Part shown: positions 33,775 through 45,127 of the stretch, piece by piece
Numbering within the stretch: position 1 is the stretch's first letter
Layout of the letters: the number at the start of each line of letters is the position of its first letter
Program-made: the position numbers and the translations under genes
Source: Atriophallophorus winterbourni
Taxonomy: Eukaryota; Platyhelminthes; Trematoda; Plagiorchiida; Microphallidae
Assembly (NCBI GenBank): GCA_013407085.1
Contig: JACCGJ010005783.1
Coordinates: 1 to 64,000 of the forward strand
Direction of reading: 5' to 3'
DNA: 64,000 nucleotides
The notes under the pieces: generated by a model
What the model was told of the DNA's origin: nothing
Seen by the model: only the letters and a program-made list of their open reading frames with translations
Databases searched by the model: none

Positions 33775-35722
33775 AAATAAGGCTGTGGGAATCCAACGCA
33801 AGGCAAAACGGGATTTTGAATCACGTTTGGCACGCAATATAAAGCACTACCCAGAGCCTTACTGTAGTTATGCCCAATCCAAAGGCAAAACGCGCGAATG
33901 GATTGGCAACCTTCAGCAGGAAAACTAACCCCAAATAGTTTCAGATTCAGAAAAGGCTTCGGCCTTTCTCAAAAATTTCCAGTCTGTTCACAGGCTTGAT
34001 CGCCAAATAGATCTGCCTGACATGCCAGTCATCAAAAGGCCTGATATCGTTACTCCACTTGAGGAGTTATTATTTAATGATGATAAGGTTGAACTTGCAC
34101 TTGCAGCAACCAACCCTCATAAATCTGCTGGCCCAGACGACATTTACCTCTCAAATTATAAAAAACCTGGCGCCAAAACTAGCAGATCCTGTGGGTCGTA
34201 TTTTTAACGCTTTCTTGCAACATGGATATATTCCTAGTATTTGGAAGCTGGCTAATGTGATCCCGATACATAAAGGTGGCAGTCGATCCTCAGCTTGTAA
34301 GTACAGACTTGTAAGTCTTACTAGAATCCTATGTAAAATCCTGGAGAAACTTATTAGGGATAGGATCTGTCGCCATCTAATTGATTACTCGTTGCTGAAA
34401 TTCTGCTCAGCACGGCTTCCTTAGAGGGAAGTCGTGCTTAACAATTCTCTTATGTTTTCTTAACAAGGTCACTATGAGGCTAGATAAGGGCTAACAAGTT
34501 TAAGTTTTTTATTTGGACTTTTACAAGGCCTTTGATTCGGTAAACCACAGATTGCTTGTAGACAAACTTGGTTATATTAGTTTTGATGGTTTTTTGAAGA
34601 AATGGATAATAGGCTTCTTGAGTAATAGATTCTTTCGTGTCAGGATAGGCAAAACCTATTTTCGTGGTTCAAATCTTTCCTTACTGGTCGCACCTTTTCG
34701 GTAGATATAAATGGCTACCGTTCTAGAACTTTGCCAATTCCAAGCGAAGTCATACAAGGAAGCGTTCTAGGTCCACTACTCTTCTTGATATTTATCAACG
34801 ATATACTATCTGTCATAACACACTGTAAGATCTTTTTGTTTGCAGATGATATAAAAGTCGCAATAGCCTTTCCATCTAACCAGACTAACGACTTTATATC
34901 AAAATTGAACCAAGACCTGGATGCTCTACTTCAATGGAGTATTCGAAACGGTCTTGAGTTCTCCACCAATAAATCAACTTTCATAAATTTCATCTGTATC
35001 ATACCAAAAGATTCGATCATCCTAAATAATACACCATTACAACCAGCACAATGTGTTCGTGATTTAGGTTATCGATATTCTGGATCACTTACATTTCATG
35101 AACAAATTTGCTACTTAATTTCTAAAACAAAAAAGAATATAGGTTTATTTCATAGATACATCTCTCTGCCCCAGTGCAAGCTGGAACTTTACAAGTTACA
35201 TACACTACCTTTATTAGATTACTGCAACATTATATCTAGTAACATTACTCGGTCTGATAGCTATGCTTTAGAAGGCATCCAACGTTCTTTCACACGATCC
35301 ATTACCACCAGTTCGGACAAGCATTCATATAAGGAAAGATGTCAGATCCTGGGATTGGAACCATTATGGTTTCGAAGAATAAAACAAAATCTTATACTCT
35401 TTTACAGAATATTGAAAAAAGATAAGATTGACATTGATTTACAATTAGATTTCAAAAACTCTGAAGTATATAATCTTCGACATAAAAACAAAATATGTTT
35501 ACCGAAAATCCACAATCGTATACGGGAAGATTTCTTCATTTATAAATATTCTCGTTTATGGAATTTACTTCTTAATAATATTAGATTAAGCACTTCACAA
35601 ACTGAATTCAAAAAGCAACTCAACTCTTTTTTATCTCCGGAAAAATTAGGTAAGCTATTTCTAATTAATACAACTATAGATAATTTATACTCATACGGCA
35701 TAAAAGGCTTTTAATATTTTTT
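33775..35722 (+). mobile_element. CR1-like LINE, reverse transcriptase half
   Basis: Polymerase of the same family as 25.7-29.4 kb. Pieces in order: AKRDFESRLARNIKHY (33805), NPHKSAGPDDIYLSNY (34022-34207), HKGGSRSSACKYRLVSL, LDFYKAFDSVNHRLL (34513), and then a long open frame 34731-35714 with IQGSVLGPLLFLIFINDIL, FADDIKVAIAF and an uninterrupted C-terminal domain (LGLEPLWFRRIKQNLI). The last 327 codons are intact, so this copy is younger than its neighbours. The endonuclease is missing. Confidence 0.88.
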
Positions 35723-36275
35723 AAGCAATAAAAATTTTAAAGTGACATATAACTTTTTTCTTGAGAATTTACTTTTCAGAATTGTTGAAATTCAACAAAA
35801 TACACTCTCGCAATTCTTGAAAGGGCGATGCAACTCATATCTTCGTGACCCGATGATGTGAACTCTTTATACAATAATCTGCGTTTGAAGTTGCATTTGG
35901 AACATCATACATGAATAAACATTGCGGTCCAGACCTACCCAAACTGTAATTAACCCATTTTAAACAATTACTGTCGTATTCGTTAAAAACATAAACCTTC
36001 ATCATTTACTTTTTCCGATATTCTATCAACTTTATGTTTTAAACGAGCTACCGTCTGTACAAATGTTATCAAACTATTTTTTTTACGGTTGTTGACAAAA
36101 AACTTTTTTATTTATGTTTGACCTTAACATTTGTATAAATACCGTTTTATTTGATGTACTTATTCATGAAAATAGATGATCATGCATGGCATGACTTGGT
36201 GTATCCAAGAATATATCATTATATTTTATTAATTTTATTATTATTATTAATAATGTATTCATGTATGTAAAGTAA
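35723..36275 (+). repeat. LINE 3' untranslated tail with TTA-rich end
   Basis: AT-rich sequence following the polymerase frame and ending in a TTA/TTAT run (36222-36255). It contains the GTATCCAAGAATATAT motif also present near 30400, supporting a shared 3' end. Confidence 0.5.
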
Positions 36276-36276
36276 A

Positions 36277-37348
36277 AGTTGTTAGTGGAGTCCCACAGGT
36301 TCCCGTACTCGGACCGCTACCTTTCCTCATTTTCATCGATGATTTGCAGCGTCGCTTAAGTGTCCCTGCTATGTTTTTGCAGATGATGTCAAGATTATCG
36401 GATCACTGGACGAAGAGGATCTTCTTGGTCTGCTACATGGGATCTACTAGTTAACTTCACTAAAGTTATCTCTTGTCTTAAATTCACTAAGAAGCTAGAG
36501 GTTGCTGGTCCAGTGGTATACTTCAGATAAATGGGGGTGGCCGAAATTTCGTGACTTAGCTTATAGAAGTTTCAGGGGACTTGTTACATGGTGGCTGATC
36601 AATGCGTAGTTGCTGCACAACGCGCTAAGAGAGAGATTTTTCGCCTTCAATCAGTTTTATCCTGCAGGTCCCCAGAGGTTCTCATAAATTATACAAAGCG
36701 GTTGTGAGACCACAACTCGAATATTGCGTTCAAGCATGGTCACCTTATTTGGAAAATGATATTGCTAAGCTTTAGGGTGTTCAACGCCTAGCTACTCGTA
36801 TTACTATTGGGCAATCAGGTAGGTCGTATGAAGAACGATTTGTGAGTCTCTTCTCACTAAAAAGGTGGAGGCTACGTGGGGACCAGATTGAAACCTTCAA
36901 AATCATGTCAGGTTTCAGTACTATTGATCTCAGTGAATTGTACGCACTGGCGCCAAGTGTGGGTCTAATGTTAGTAAGTTCTTCTTCAGTGAAAAGGTTT
37001 TAAATTATTGGAATCGAATTCCTAAAGAAGTTGTTTGTTCTACTTCGGTAGGGGGTTCCAAGAATGGACTCGACTCTGTGTGGCTTTCATTATTTCCTGA
37101 TTTTTATCCGTAAGGCAATAGTTGGTATGATCCTCATGTTGTCTTTGAAACGCACTAATATTTCTCCTCACCTATTAGTTGGGGGTGTTTTTCTGTTGCA
37201 TTCCAGATTACTCTCATACCAGAAGATATTTGTGAGGATATTGTTTGAAGTGGTGAACGCTCTCCTGTGGCATACCACCGAAAGAAATCTGGACACTCGA
37301 TTGGCTCGTTAGCCACATACAGTCCTGTGCAAACTAAACTGAACTGAA
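36277..37348 (+). mobile_element. CR1-like LINE 3' fragment
   Basis: Starts abruptly in the palm (SGVPQVPVLGPLPFLIFIDDL), keeps YKAVVRPQLEYCVQAWSPY and RWRLRGDQIETFKIMSGF in broken frames, and ends with the tail GACACTCGATTGGCTCGTTAG followed by ACTGA units and ACTTGAAC. The tail matches that after 46960, so it belongs to the same family as the intact-frame element. Confidence 0.85.
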
Positions 37349-37547
37349 CTTGAACTCATGATAAACGAAGATCTCCCCCACAGTGAGACATCGATAAATA
37401 TAGCTTTTTACCTAATCCAACTAACATCGGTATTTCTAACTGTCGCTAGGAGAAGACTGGCACTTGCATGTGCTTATAGAAGCCCGACCGCTTCATTATT
37501 AGACGACCAATTACTGATGGACACCTTGGAAGTACTAGAAGGGCAAT

Positions 37548-40500
37548 GCTGTTGTTGTTGTTGGCCTCCGTCGGTCGATGTCGACCATGGATGTACATCA
37601 CATCGCATGAATTTCATGTTTTGCAACATTTTGAATGACTAAACAGTCCGATTTGGGAGGAACAATCTCTCCCGCAGCGCTTGCGACGATAGTCAGAACT
37701 TTGTTGTAATGCATCAGTTGCACGCCGGCGGCGTGATCTGCGTTCAGCAGCTAGGAGCTGTATTTGCTCCTCCCCGGCTTGCAGTCAACGCTTTTCACAA
37801 TGCCTCTAAAGTGAGCGGTCAAGAGCAAGTTTTTCCCAGCTTGCGGGGTCAATGTCAAGGGCTTCCATATCTCTTTTGCAAACATCTTTGTACCGCAAGT
37901 GCGGTCTGCCCAATGGTCGACTTCCTAATTGCAACTCACCGTAGAGTAGATCTTTACGGAATACGACCATTTTCCATTCTATAGACATGACCAAGCCACC
38001 GTAGGCGGCGCTGACGTAATAGGGTGAACATGCTCTGTAGACCAGCTTTCGAAAGCACTTCAGCGTTAGTCACTCTGTCCATCCACGATATGTTCAAGAT
38101 ACGACGGATGCTTCGTAGATGGAAAGCATTCAGCTTCCGTTCGTGTCTTGCGTGGGTGGCCCAGGTTTCACTGCCGTATAGTAAAACATTTAGTACGCAC
38201 GCGCTGTATACCATCATCTTTGTCTTTACAGTCAGCTTGCGGTTACCCCAAACACGAGAGTTCAATCGGGACAAAATGACAGCTGCTCTGCCAATCCGCT
38301 TATCAATCTCCGTGTCTAGCGAGATGTTATCCGCAATGGTTGAACCAAGATATGTGAAATGATGTACTGGTTCAAGCTTATAGTTTCCAACAGTGATGAT
38401 TGGTGGCGATACAGTCCCTTGACCAAGGACTTTGGTCTTGCTCATGCTGATGTTTGGACCAAAGTCTTTGCATGCGACGAATAACGTACAGTATTAGCGA
38501 CTGTATGTTCTCTTGGGAGTGAGAATAAAGGCTGCATCGCGGCAAACACAGGTCCAGTTTATCACATCCGTACTTTGTTTGGCTCACCACGGTTTTCTTT
38601 GAAACTTGCCATCCCTTCGCGTGCGTATGTAATGCCTTCTTGTCTCGTCTTAAAAGCTTGCTTCAGAATCATAGCAATAAATGCCGAACTCGTGGGAGCA
38701 AGAACCACACTTGTTGACGCCACTGCGAATTCCAAATGCTTCTGAACTGCAACCGTTAGAATGTACTGAGCATTCATGCTGATGTGGAAGCAAATAATAG
38801 TGGGCTCACATCCTTGTGGGGCATCCTATCAGATCAATCGATTTTGAAAAACCCTTCCTTTCCCCTGCTGACGTGTCGAATGCCTTCGTTTAAATCAATA
38901 AAAACAGCGTATAATGGCATCCGTTGTTCCCTTCCCGGACACTTTTCTTGAAGGTTGTCTCAGGGAGAAGAATCAATGTCACGTTGTCTTCCCCCTTGCG
39001 GAAGCCACATTGAGATTCTGGAGTAATTCTATCATCTAAAACTTGCGGGGCCGGATCTGTGATCTTTAGTCAAACATTTGCCTACACATTCAGAAGGGAG
39101 ATTCCCCTGTAATTGTTGCAGTCGCCTCTGTCACCCTTATTTTTAAATAGCGTGATGATCTTTGTGTCTCGCATCTCTTGTGGGACACCCCCCTCCTGCC
39201 AGCACTGAAGAAGCAAATGGTGAAGAGGCTGTAATAATGCTGCTCTATCGCATTTGATGAGCCCAGGTGGAATTCCGTCGTCACCAGGGGCCTTCCCATT
39301 CGCTAAGCGGTCGATTGCCTTATTGAGCTCATCAAGAGTAGGAGGGGTATCTAGAGATTCAATGGTCGGCAACCGTTCGACATTTTCAAGTGCATGCGGT
39401 AGAACCGTACTGTCCCTAGAGTAGAGGGAGGAGAAGTGCTCTACCCATCTTTCCATCTGCTGAGTTTTGTCCACAATCGTGTCATCAGATACAGACTTAA
39501 TGGGAGCCGTTTTAAGTTTGTTTGGACCAATGGCTCTCTTGATCCATCATAAATGCCGTTAAAATTTCCAGTATCCGCAGCTTTTTGGATACTAAGACTG
39601 ATTTCTGTCCAGTAGTCATTTGCACACCGCCTTGCAGTCTGTTGGACCTTATTTCTGGCTGCTCTTAAAAGTCGTAAGTTTTCATCTGTTGGCATACCTT
39701 TGAACATCAAGAATGCTGACCGTTTCTCATTCAACACAGCAGTCATCTCAGAAGCTTTTGCTTCGAACCAGTCGCTCGTTCGAGCTTTCTTCGGACCAAA
39801 AGTGGAAAGTGCGACTGCGGCAATATGCAGCTTTTTAATCAATTCCCCAGTTCTCTGAAGGCAGTTCAAGGGGGTTGTCTTTTTGAACTCGACCTGGTTA
39901 AGGCTTTTTTTGCGAATCTCGCAGTTAGATTAGGTTCTGCACCATGCGACATCTAGTGACGTCTCAGCCCTAGCTTTAGCAAGATGCAATTTGGTGCGGT
40001 TGAAATCTCGTGTGGTTGATCCTCATTGTTTGTTAGTCTCACCAGTCTCTTCTCTACTTCTCGGAATGATCATGTCGCAGCTGCGCTTTGATTGACTGGT
40101 GAGGAGCACGCTTCCTATATTAGTCTTCCGTACGCTTAACAAGAATAATATCAAGTCTGATGCCAATGCTTAGAGCGAGGATGCTTCCAAGAGACTTTAT
40201 GCTGTGGTTTTGTTTGAAAGAAGGTGTTACTAACACAAAGATTGAACTGTGTGCACAATTCCAAAAGGCGTTGCCCATTTTCATTGGTTTTACCTACACC
40301 GAACCTTCCGAGACAGTTTTGCAAAGACTCGTAGTCTGCACCAACTCTGGCATTGAAATCACCCAATACCACTACACAGTTTTTCTGTGGCACGTTTTGC
40401 AGGACGGCTGTGAGGTTATGATAAAAAGCGTCTTTTTCAGCAGGCGTCGCAGAGAGCGTCGGTGCATAAACGTTGACCAACGTAATGGTACCAGTAATGC

Positions 40501-41345
40501 ACCTCAGATTTAGAGTCCAAATCCGTTCGCTCTCGCTGCTGCTCGGTTCTGTTGCTTTTAATGTCGTTTCGCACGGCAAACCCAACTCCATGCAGTCGAG
40601 GCTCATCGGAACCTCTTCCTTTCCAAAAGAATGTGTAATCACTTTCTGTTAGCTTACCAGTGTCTGGTAAGTGCGTCTCTTGTAGGGCAGCCACGTCGAC
40701 ATTCAGCCTCTTTAGCTCGTTGTTAATCACGGCGGACTTTCTAACGCCTCTGATATTCGAGACGTCGGCATGAAATCCTGGAAGCATGGACCGGACGTTC
40801 CAGGTTCCAAGTTTCAGAACTGACATTTGTTGTTTGGTATTTCGATTCGCTGGTGCGGAAAAATACAGTCTGCTTGTCGGTTGATTCCTAATCCCCATGC
40901 ACCCAGTGAGGATAGCAGACCGTGGCGAGACGGCACCTTATTGACTGGGGGCTGCTCAGCTTGAGGCGGGCGGTAGCCGTCCAATGAGACCTGGAAGTCT
41001 CTCCAACCGTCGAAAGCAGCCCCAGGCGCTTAGCTCTACGCCAGTCGAGCCATAGCTTTTAACCGGTATCTGCTGCTTCCCGTGTTATTTTCCGTAGAAG
41101 CGGAATGGAGTGTCCTCTACATTTGTGCGTTGTGATGTACGCCAGGGCAGTTCAATATGGAGAACTAGCTGTTGCCCATGCAGCAAGTGCTCCCTCTCCA
41201 CGGCACCACTGGAACCAAAGGAACAGCTAGGCTGATACGTTTGGACAACGATGCCGTCGCAGGAGTTAGCAGGACGAAGTTGAATAAACTTCGGACTGCC
41301 CAACGGGACTCCGGCTCCGGATTTTTCCTCAAGGTTGATGCAACG
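37548..41345 (-). mobile_element. RTE-like LINE (family A), nearly full length, broken
   Basis: Minus strand in order: a leader frame 41085-41348; endonuclease 40437-40898 (LKLGTWNVRSM, AALQETHL) and 40151-40642 (LVNVYAPT, VVLGDFNARVG); linker 39441-39869; reverse transcriptase start 39082-39474 (LANGKAPGDDGIP, YRGISLLNV) continuing with SQCGFRKGE (about 39010); C-terminal part 37954-38445 (LLYGSETW, RRILNISWMDR, RRLRWLGHVYRM). The element ends in a GTTGTT-type tail near 37548. The palm with the YADD box is not recognisable between 38450 and 38830, so the copy is inactive. Confidence 0.88.
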
Positions 41346-43935
41346 CATTAGTAATTGTTGGAGACTTCAATCTCCCGGGCATTGATTGGCGTACTGAAAT
41401 TTCTTCATCAGAGTCAGTTGAATCGCAATATCTAGACTGGTTTCATGTCGGGGCCTTTTATCAACATGTCAGGGAACATACTAGGTTTAGGACTGGACAT
41501 ACTCCGTCAACTTTAGATTTGGTTCTATCGTCTCATGAAAGAGATATTTATGGAATCAAATACCTTTTGCCACTAGGCAAGAGCGACCACGCTGTAATTC
41601 TTCTTGACTAGACTTTAGTGCATCCTAGTCCACAAATAAAGATGTCCCGCAACTTTGGTCGAATGGACATCGTCCAACTACAAACTAAAGCAATGAATCT
41701 AAGTTGGGAACCAGACGAATTAGAACCTAATGTATAAATCATGTGGAATATTATAAAAAGGCATCTTTTACAACTACATGATAATTTTGCTCCTCTACAA
41801 CCAGTGAGAACGCGAGGAAAACCACCCTGGAGGAGCGCGTCTATTCGCAAGGCTATTAGATGTCGTGACCGTAGCTGGAGGGCTTACAAATTCTGTGGAG
41901 CTCACAAATCTGAACTGCAGTACATACAGACCAGGAATGCAGTTGTTGCGCTGCCAAGGAAAGCTAAAAAGGGACTTCGAATCCTGACTTGCCAAAAAAG
42001 CAAAGATTAACTTGAGAGCCTTTTATGGCTATGTTCAGTCCAAGCGATCATTGAAAGAAGAAATAGGTACGTTAGTGCTGGACGATGGCAATACGGCTTT
42101 GACTGCAACGGAAAAAGCCGATGCGTTGCATTTATTCATCTGCAGCGTTTATCGACCGATTCAGGTAACTGTTTAGAAACTCACGAGTGCAGAGCACCTC
42201 CCTTTAGCTCGGTGAAGGTTAATCGGGAAATGGTCACCACAGTTCTGTCGCAGCTGGATAAAACTAAGTCAGCTGGCCCCGACGGTATACATCCGGATAT
42301 TCTTCAACCGCTCGCGAATATAGTTAGCCTTGCAATCAGAAATCTTTTCGAAGCTACCTTACTCCAGGGTATACTACCGGATGATTAGAAATGAGCGGCG
42401 GTAATAGCCATATACAAAAAGGGTCTCAACGCAACTACAGGCCAGTAAGCCCGACAAGCATTCTTTGCAAGTGCTTTGAAAAAATCATTCGGCATTAGGT
42501 ATGTAAACATTTGGTAGCCAATTCCTTACTATCCGACGCCCAGCACGGATTCTAGAAAGAAAAGTGCTGCCTAACCAATCTTCTAAGCTTTCATGATGAA
42601 GTGACATTACGCCTCGATGAAGGGAGTATAGTCGAAGTCTGATATCTTGATTTTCAAAAAGCATTTGACTCGGTGAACCATAGGTACTTTCTGCACAGAC
42701 TAAGTATGTGTGGCGTCTCAGGTGACCTACATCGATGGTTAGACAGCTTCTTAACTAATCGCACTAACTTTGTGAGAATTGCAGGGGAGTGCTCGCAGGA
42801 ATCACTGATTTTCAGTGGAGTGCTTCAAGGCTCGGTGCTTGGTCCATTACTTTTTCTTATATTTGTAAATGACCTGGCAGCGTGCTTGAGTTCACGCTGC
42901 TTTCTGTTTGCTGATGATGTTAAGATCCTATGAACTGACAGTAGAGGTACGCTTACCTCTGATTTAGAAAAAGAAATTGAGAGTAGAAAGAAGTGGGATT
43001 GCCACTAAACTTGGGGAAGAGCTGTCTTCTGACGACTGATTTAGCGACAACCCAACAAGAAGTTGGTGATGATACTATCAGAATAGCGGCTGCTCAGAAA
43101 GTGAAGGATCTTGACATTACTAAAACTGGCGATTTTAAGTGGGCTACTCAATGCGCCGAAGCTGCAAACAAGATTCGCAGAGAATTGTTTAGAATTCGCT
43201 GTGCGTTGTCTTACAGAAAACCTTCAATATTCATTCCCTTATATTAAGCAGTCGTGCGGCCTTACTTGAAATACTGCGTTCAATCCTGGACACCGTACTT
43301 AAAAAAGATATCGCATGTCTCGAAAGGGTCCGGCGCATTGATACTATGATGGTTGAGCGTCAGAGAGGAAAAAACTATGAGGCGAGACTCAAGGACCTCG
43401 AACTGTTCTCACTAAAGAGACGGCGGATGCAAGGCGACCTGATAGAATCCTCCAATATTTTAGAGAGTCTTAATGGTGATAATATAACTTAACTTCCTAA
43501 ACTTGCCACTAAAGCAGCTACAATGGGTAATTCTATGAAACGTCTTGAGAGTAGGCCCTGGTTGCTGGCACGTGAGCACTTTTTCAGCAACCGTGTGGTC
43601 AACTTCTGGAACAAGCTCCCAGATTGTATAGTAAGCCTCCCAAATGTGTTGAGCATTAAAAATGAATTTCACGTTAAATGGTCTATCATATTTCCGCACA
43701 TTGTCTAATAAAAAACCTTTTTGAAAAACAAAAAGAACGTATTTTTACATTTTTTCACATATCTGTCTAGGCCAGGACAACCTGACAGCAAATTAGCCCA
43801 CATGCAGTCCATGACTTTGTTTCACTTCACCTCAACTAGGCTGGTGATTCCATACACCACACATTGTTCACGCATATTATTGCATTGTTTCCTGAATAGC
43901 TGACCTCTCACCGTGCTGGTAAAGAGAACCCCTAC
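41346..43935 (+). mobile_element. CR1-like LINE, truncated inside the endonuclease
   Basis: Begins at VIVGDFNLPGIDWR (endonuclease) exactly where the reverse-oriented RTE element starts, includes the SDH motif (GKSDHAVILLD), the linker 41741-42010, and the polymerase with KSAGPDGIHPDILQPL, GVLQGSVLGPLLFLIFVNDL and FADDVKIL (42673-42933), then 42993-43247. Several stops break it. The 3' end carries CATTGTTTCCTGAATAG plus TCTCACCG...GAAGAGA. About 87 codons on, the frame before the break at 43247 closely matches 31.7-31.9 kb. Confidence 0.88.
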
Positions 43936-43939
43936 TGTA

Positions 43940-44447
43940 AATGACAAAAATTTGTGTAAAATTCCTTTTTATATTTCTATTTAAACAAATTGACAATTTC
44001 TTAGTTCATCACGGTTTTACCTATTTGTGTATACATTTTTGATACTGTTCGATCCACTTGTACACATTTTTTGTTTTGTTGAACTAATTGATTTTGCTTG
44101 GCTGCCTCTAAATTCCACATATTTTGCACGTGGTATTTGCGCTTATTTCATTGTTTCAATTTGGACACCAATTTGTGTGTCATTTGTTGTTTGATACAGA
44201 AATTTGGACGACAACATTGGTAAATTAACTATTTCTAGTTTTTATGCGTCAGGTCGTCATTTTCATTGAATTTATTATTGTTGGAGTTTTGACTCCATTG
44301 TACCGGAGCGTTCCTATATAATTGAGGTCTGTATACCATTATTATTGTAACTGTCATTAATTACAGTACCGTAGTAAACCCAAATAGTGGTTCTGAATTT
44401 GTCGAACTAGGGACGGGGGATCTACGCGTTAACTAACGACATTGGTC
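43940..44447. other. Unassigned AT-rich spacer
   Basis: No frame or repeat recognised; probably an old LTR or UTR fragment given its position between two retroelement pieces. Confidence 0.3.
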
Positions 44448-44615
44448 GTAACACCTACCTTACTTTCCAGATATTCGGAAACAAGAACGTGTGAAAAGTA
44501 TGAACTGTATACTTGATATCGAAGTGTCGCGTGCTCAACCGCATACCGTCGAAGGAAATCTGGGCGCGTGATTGACGTTTAGCCACCTTCAGCCCTGTGC
44601 AATATACAGGTTGTC
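44448..44615 (-). repeat. Gypsy remnant related to 32.6-33.6 kb
   Basis: CCTACCTTACTTTCCAGATA and AACAAGAACGTGTGAA match 32577-32625, and the following GAAGTGTCGCGTGCTCAACC region matches 33470-33560. The gag between them is missing, so this copy has an internal deletion relative to the other. Confidence 0.6.
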
Positions 44616-44744
44616 TGTCGTCAGAATTGTCCATTTTTTGTTCATTTTGAAATTATATGATCATGACAACAATTTAAAAAAAATCTTGTTATATGATGCC
44701 TCGTTTTAAATGTCATGTTTTAAATGTACACACCAATTTTCCAT

Positions 44745-45127
44745 AGGTAACTTCTCACCGGCTTGGTGAAGAGAAAGCCTTTCTGTTTTTCTCAGTCGCA
44801 GCTACAAATTCTGGGACCAAAGAACGGCTTGGAAAACATCGGAGTACCTGCGCATACGACAAGGATACCAGAGAAAAATTAACCAAATTTGGCACTGGTG
44901 GGCGCTCCTTTGAAGCTTTCCACAGACGGAAATTCTGGACGCTCGATTGGCTTATCCCTTGGCGACACGATCTTCGAGGATATCCAAATCACAATAAGGA
45001 AAAAACGCTTTGACACTGGTGGTCGCTTCTCTGCAGCTTTCCACCGAAAAAATTCTGGACGCTCGATTGGCTCGTTAGCCACATAGTGTCCTGTTCAAAC
45101 TGAACTGAACTGAAATGAACTTGAACT
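44745..45127 (+). repeat. CR1-like 3' tails, two stacked
   Basis: Contains the TCTCACCG.CTTGGTGAAGAGA motif and then two successive copies of the tail unit (GG.CGCT.CT..AGCTTTCCAC to GACGCTCGATTGGCT), the second ending in ACTGA units and ACTTGAAC. A further element starts immediately after. Confidence 0.7.
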
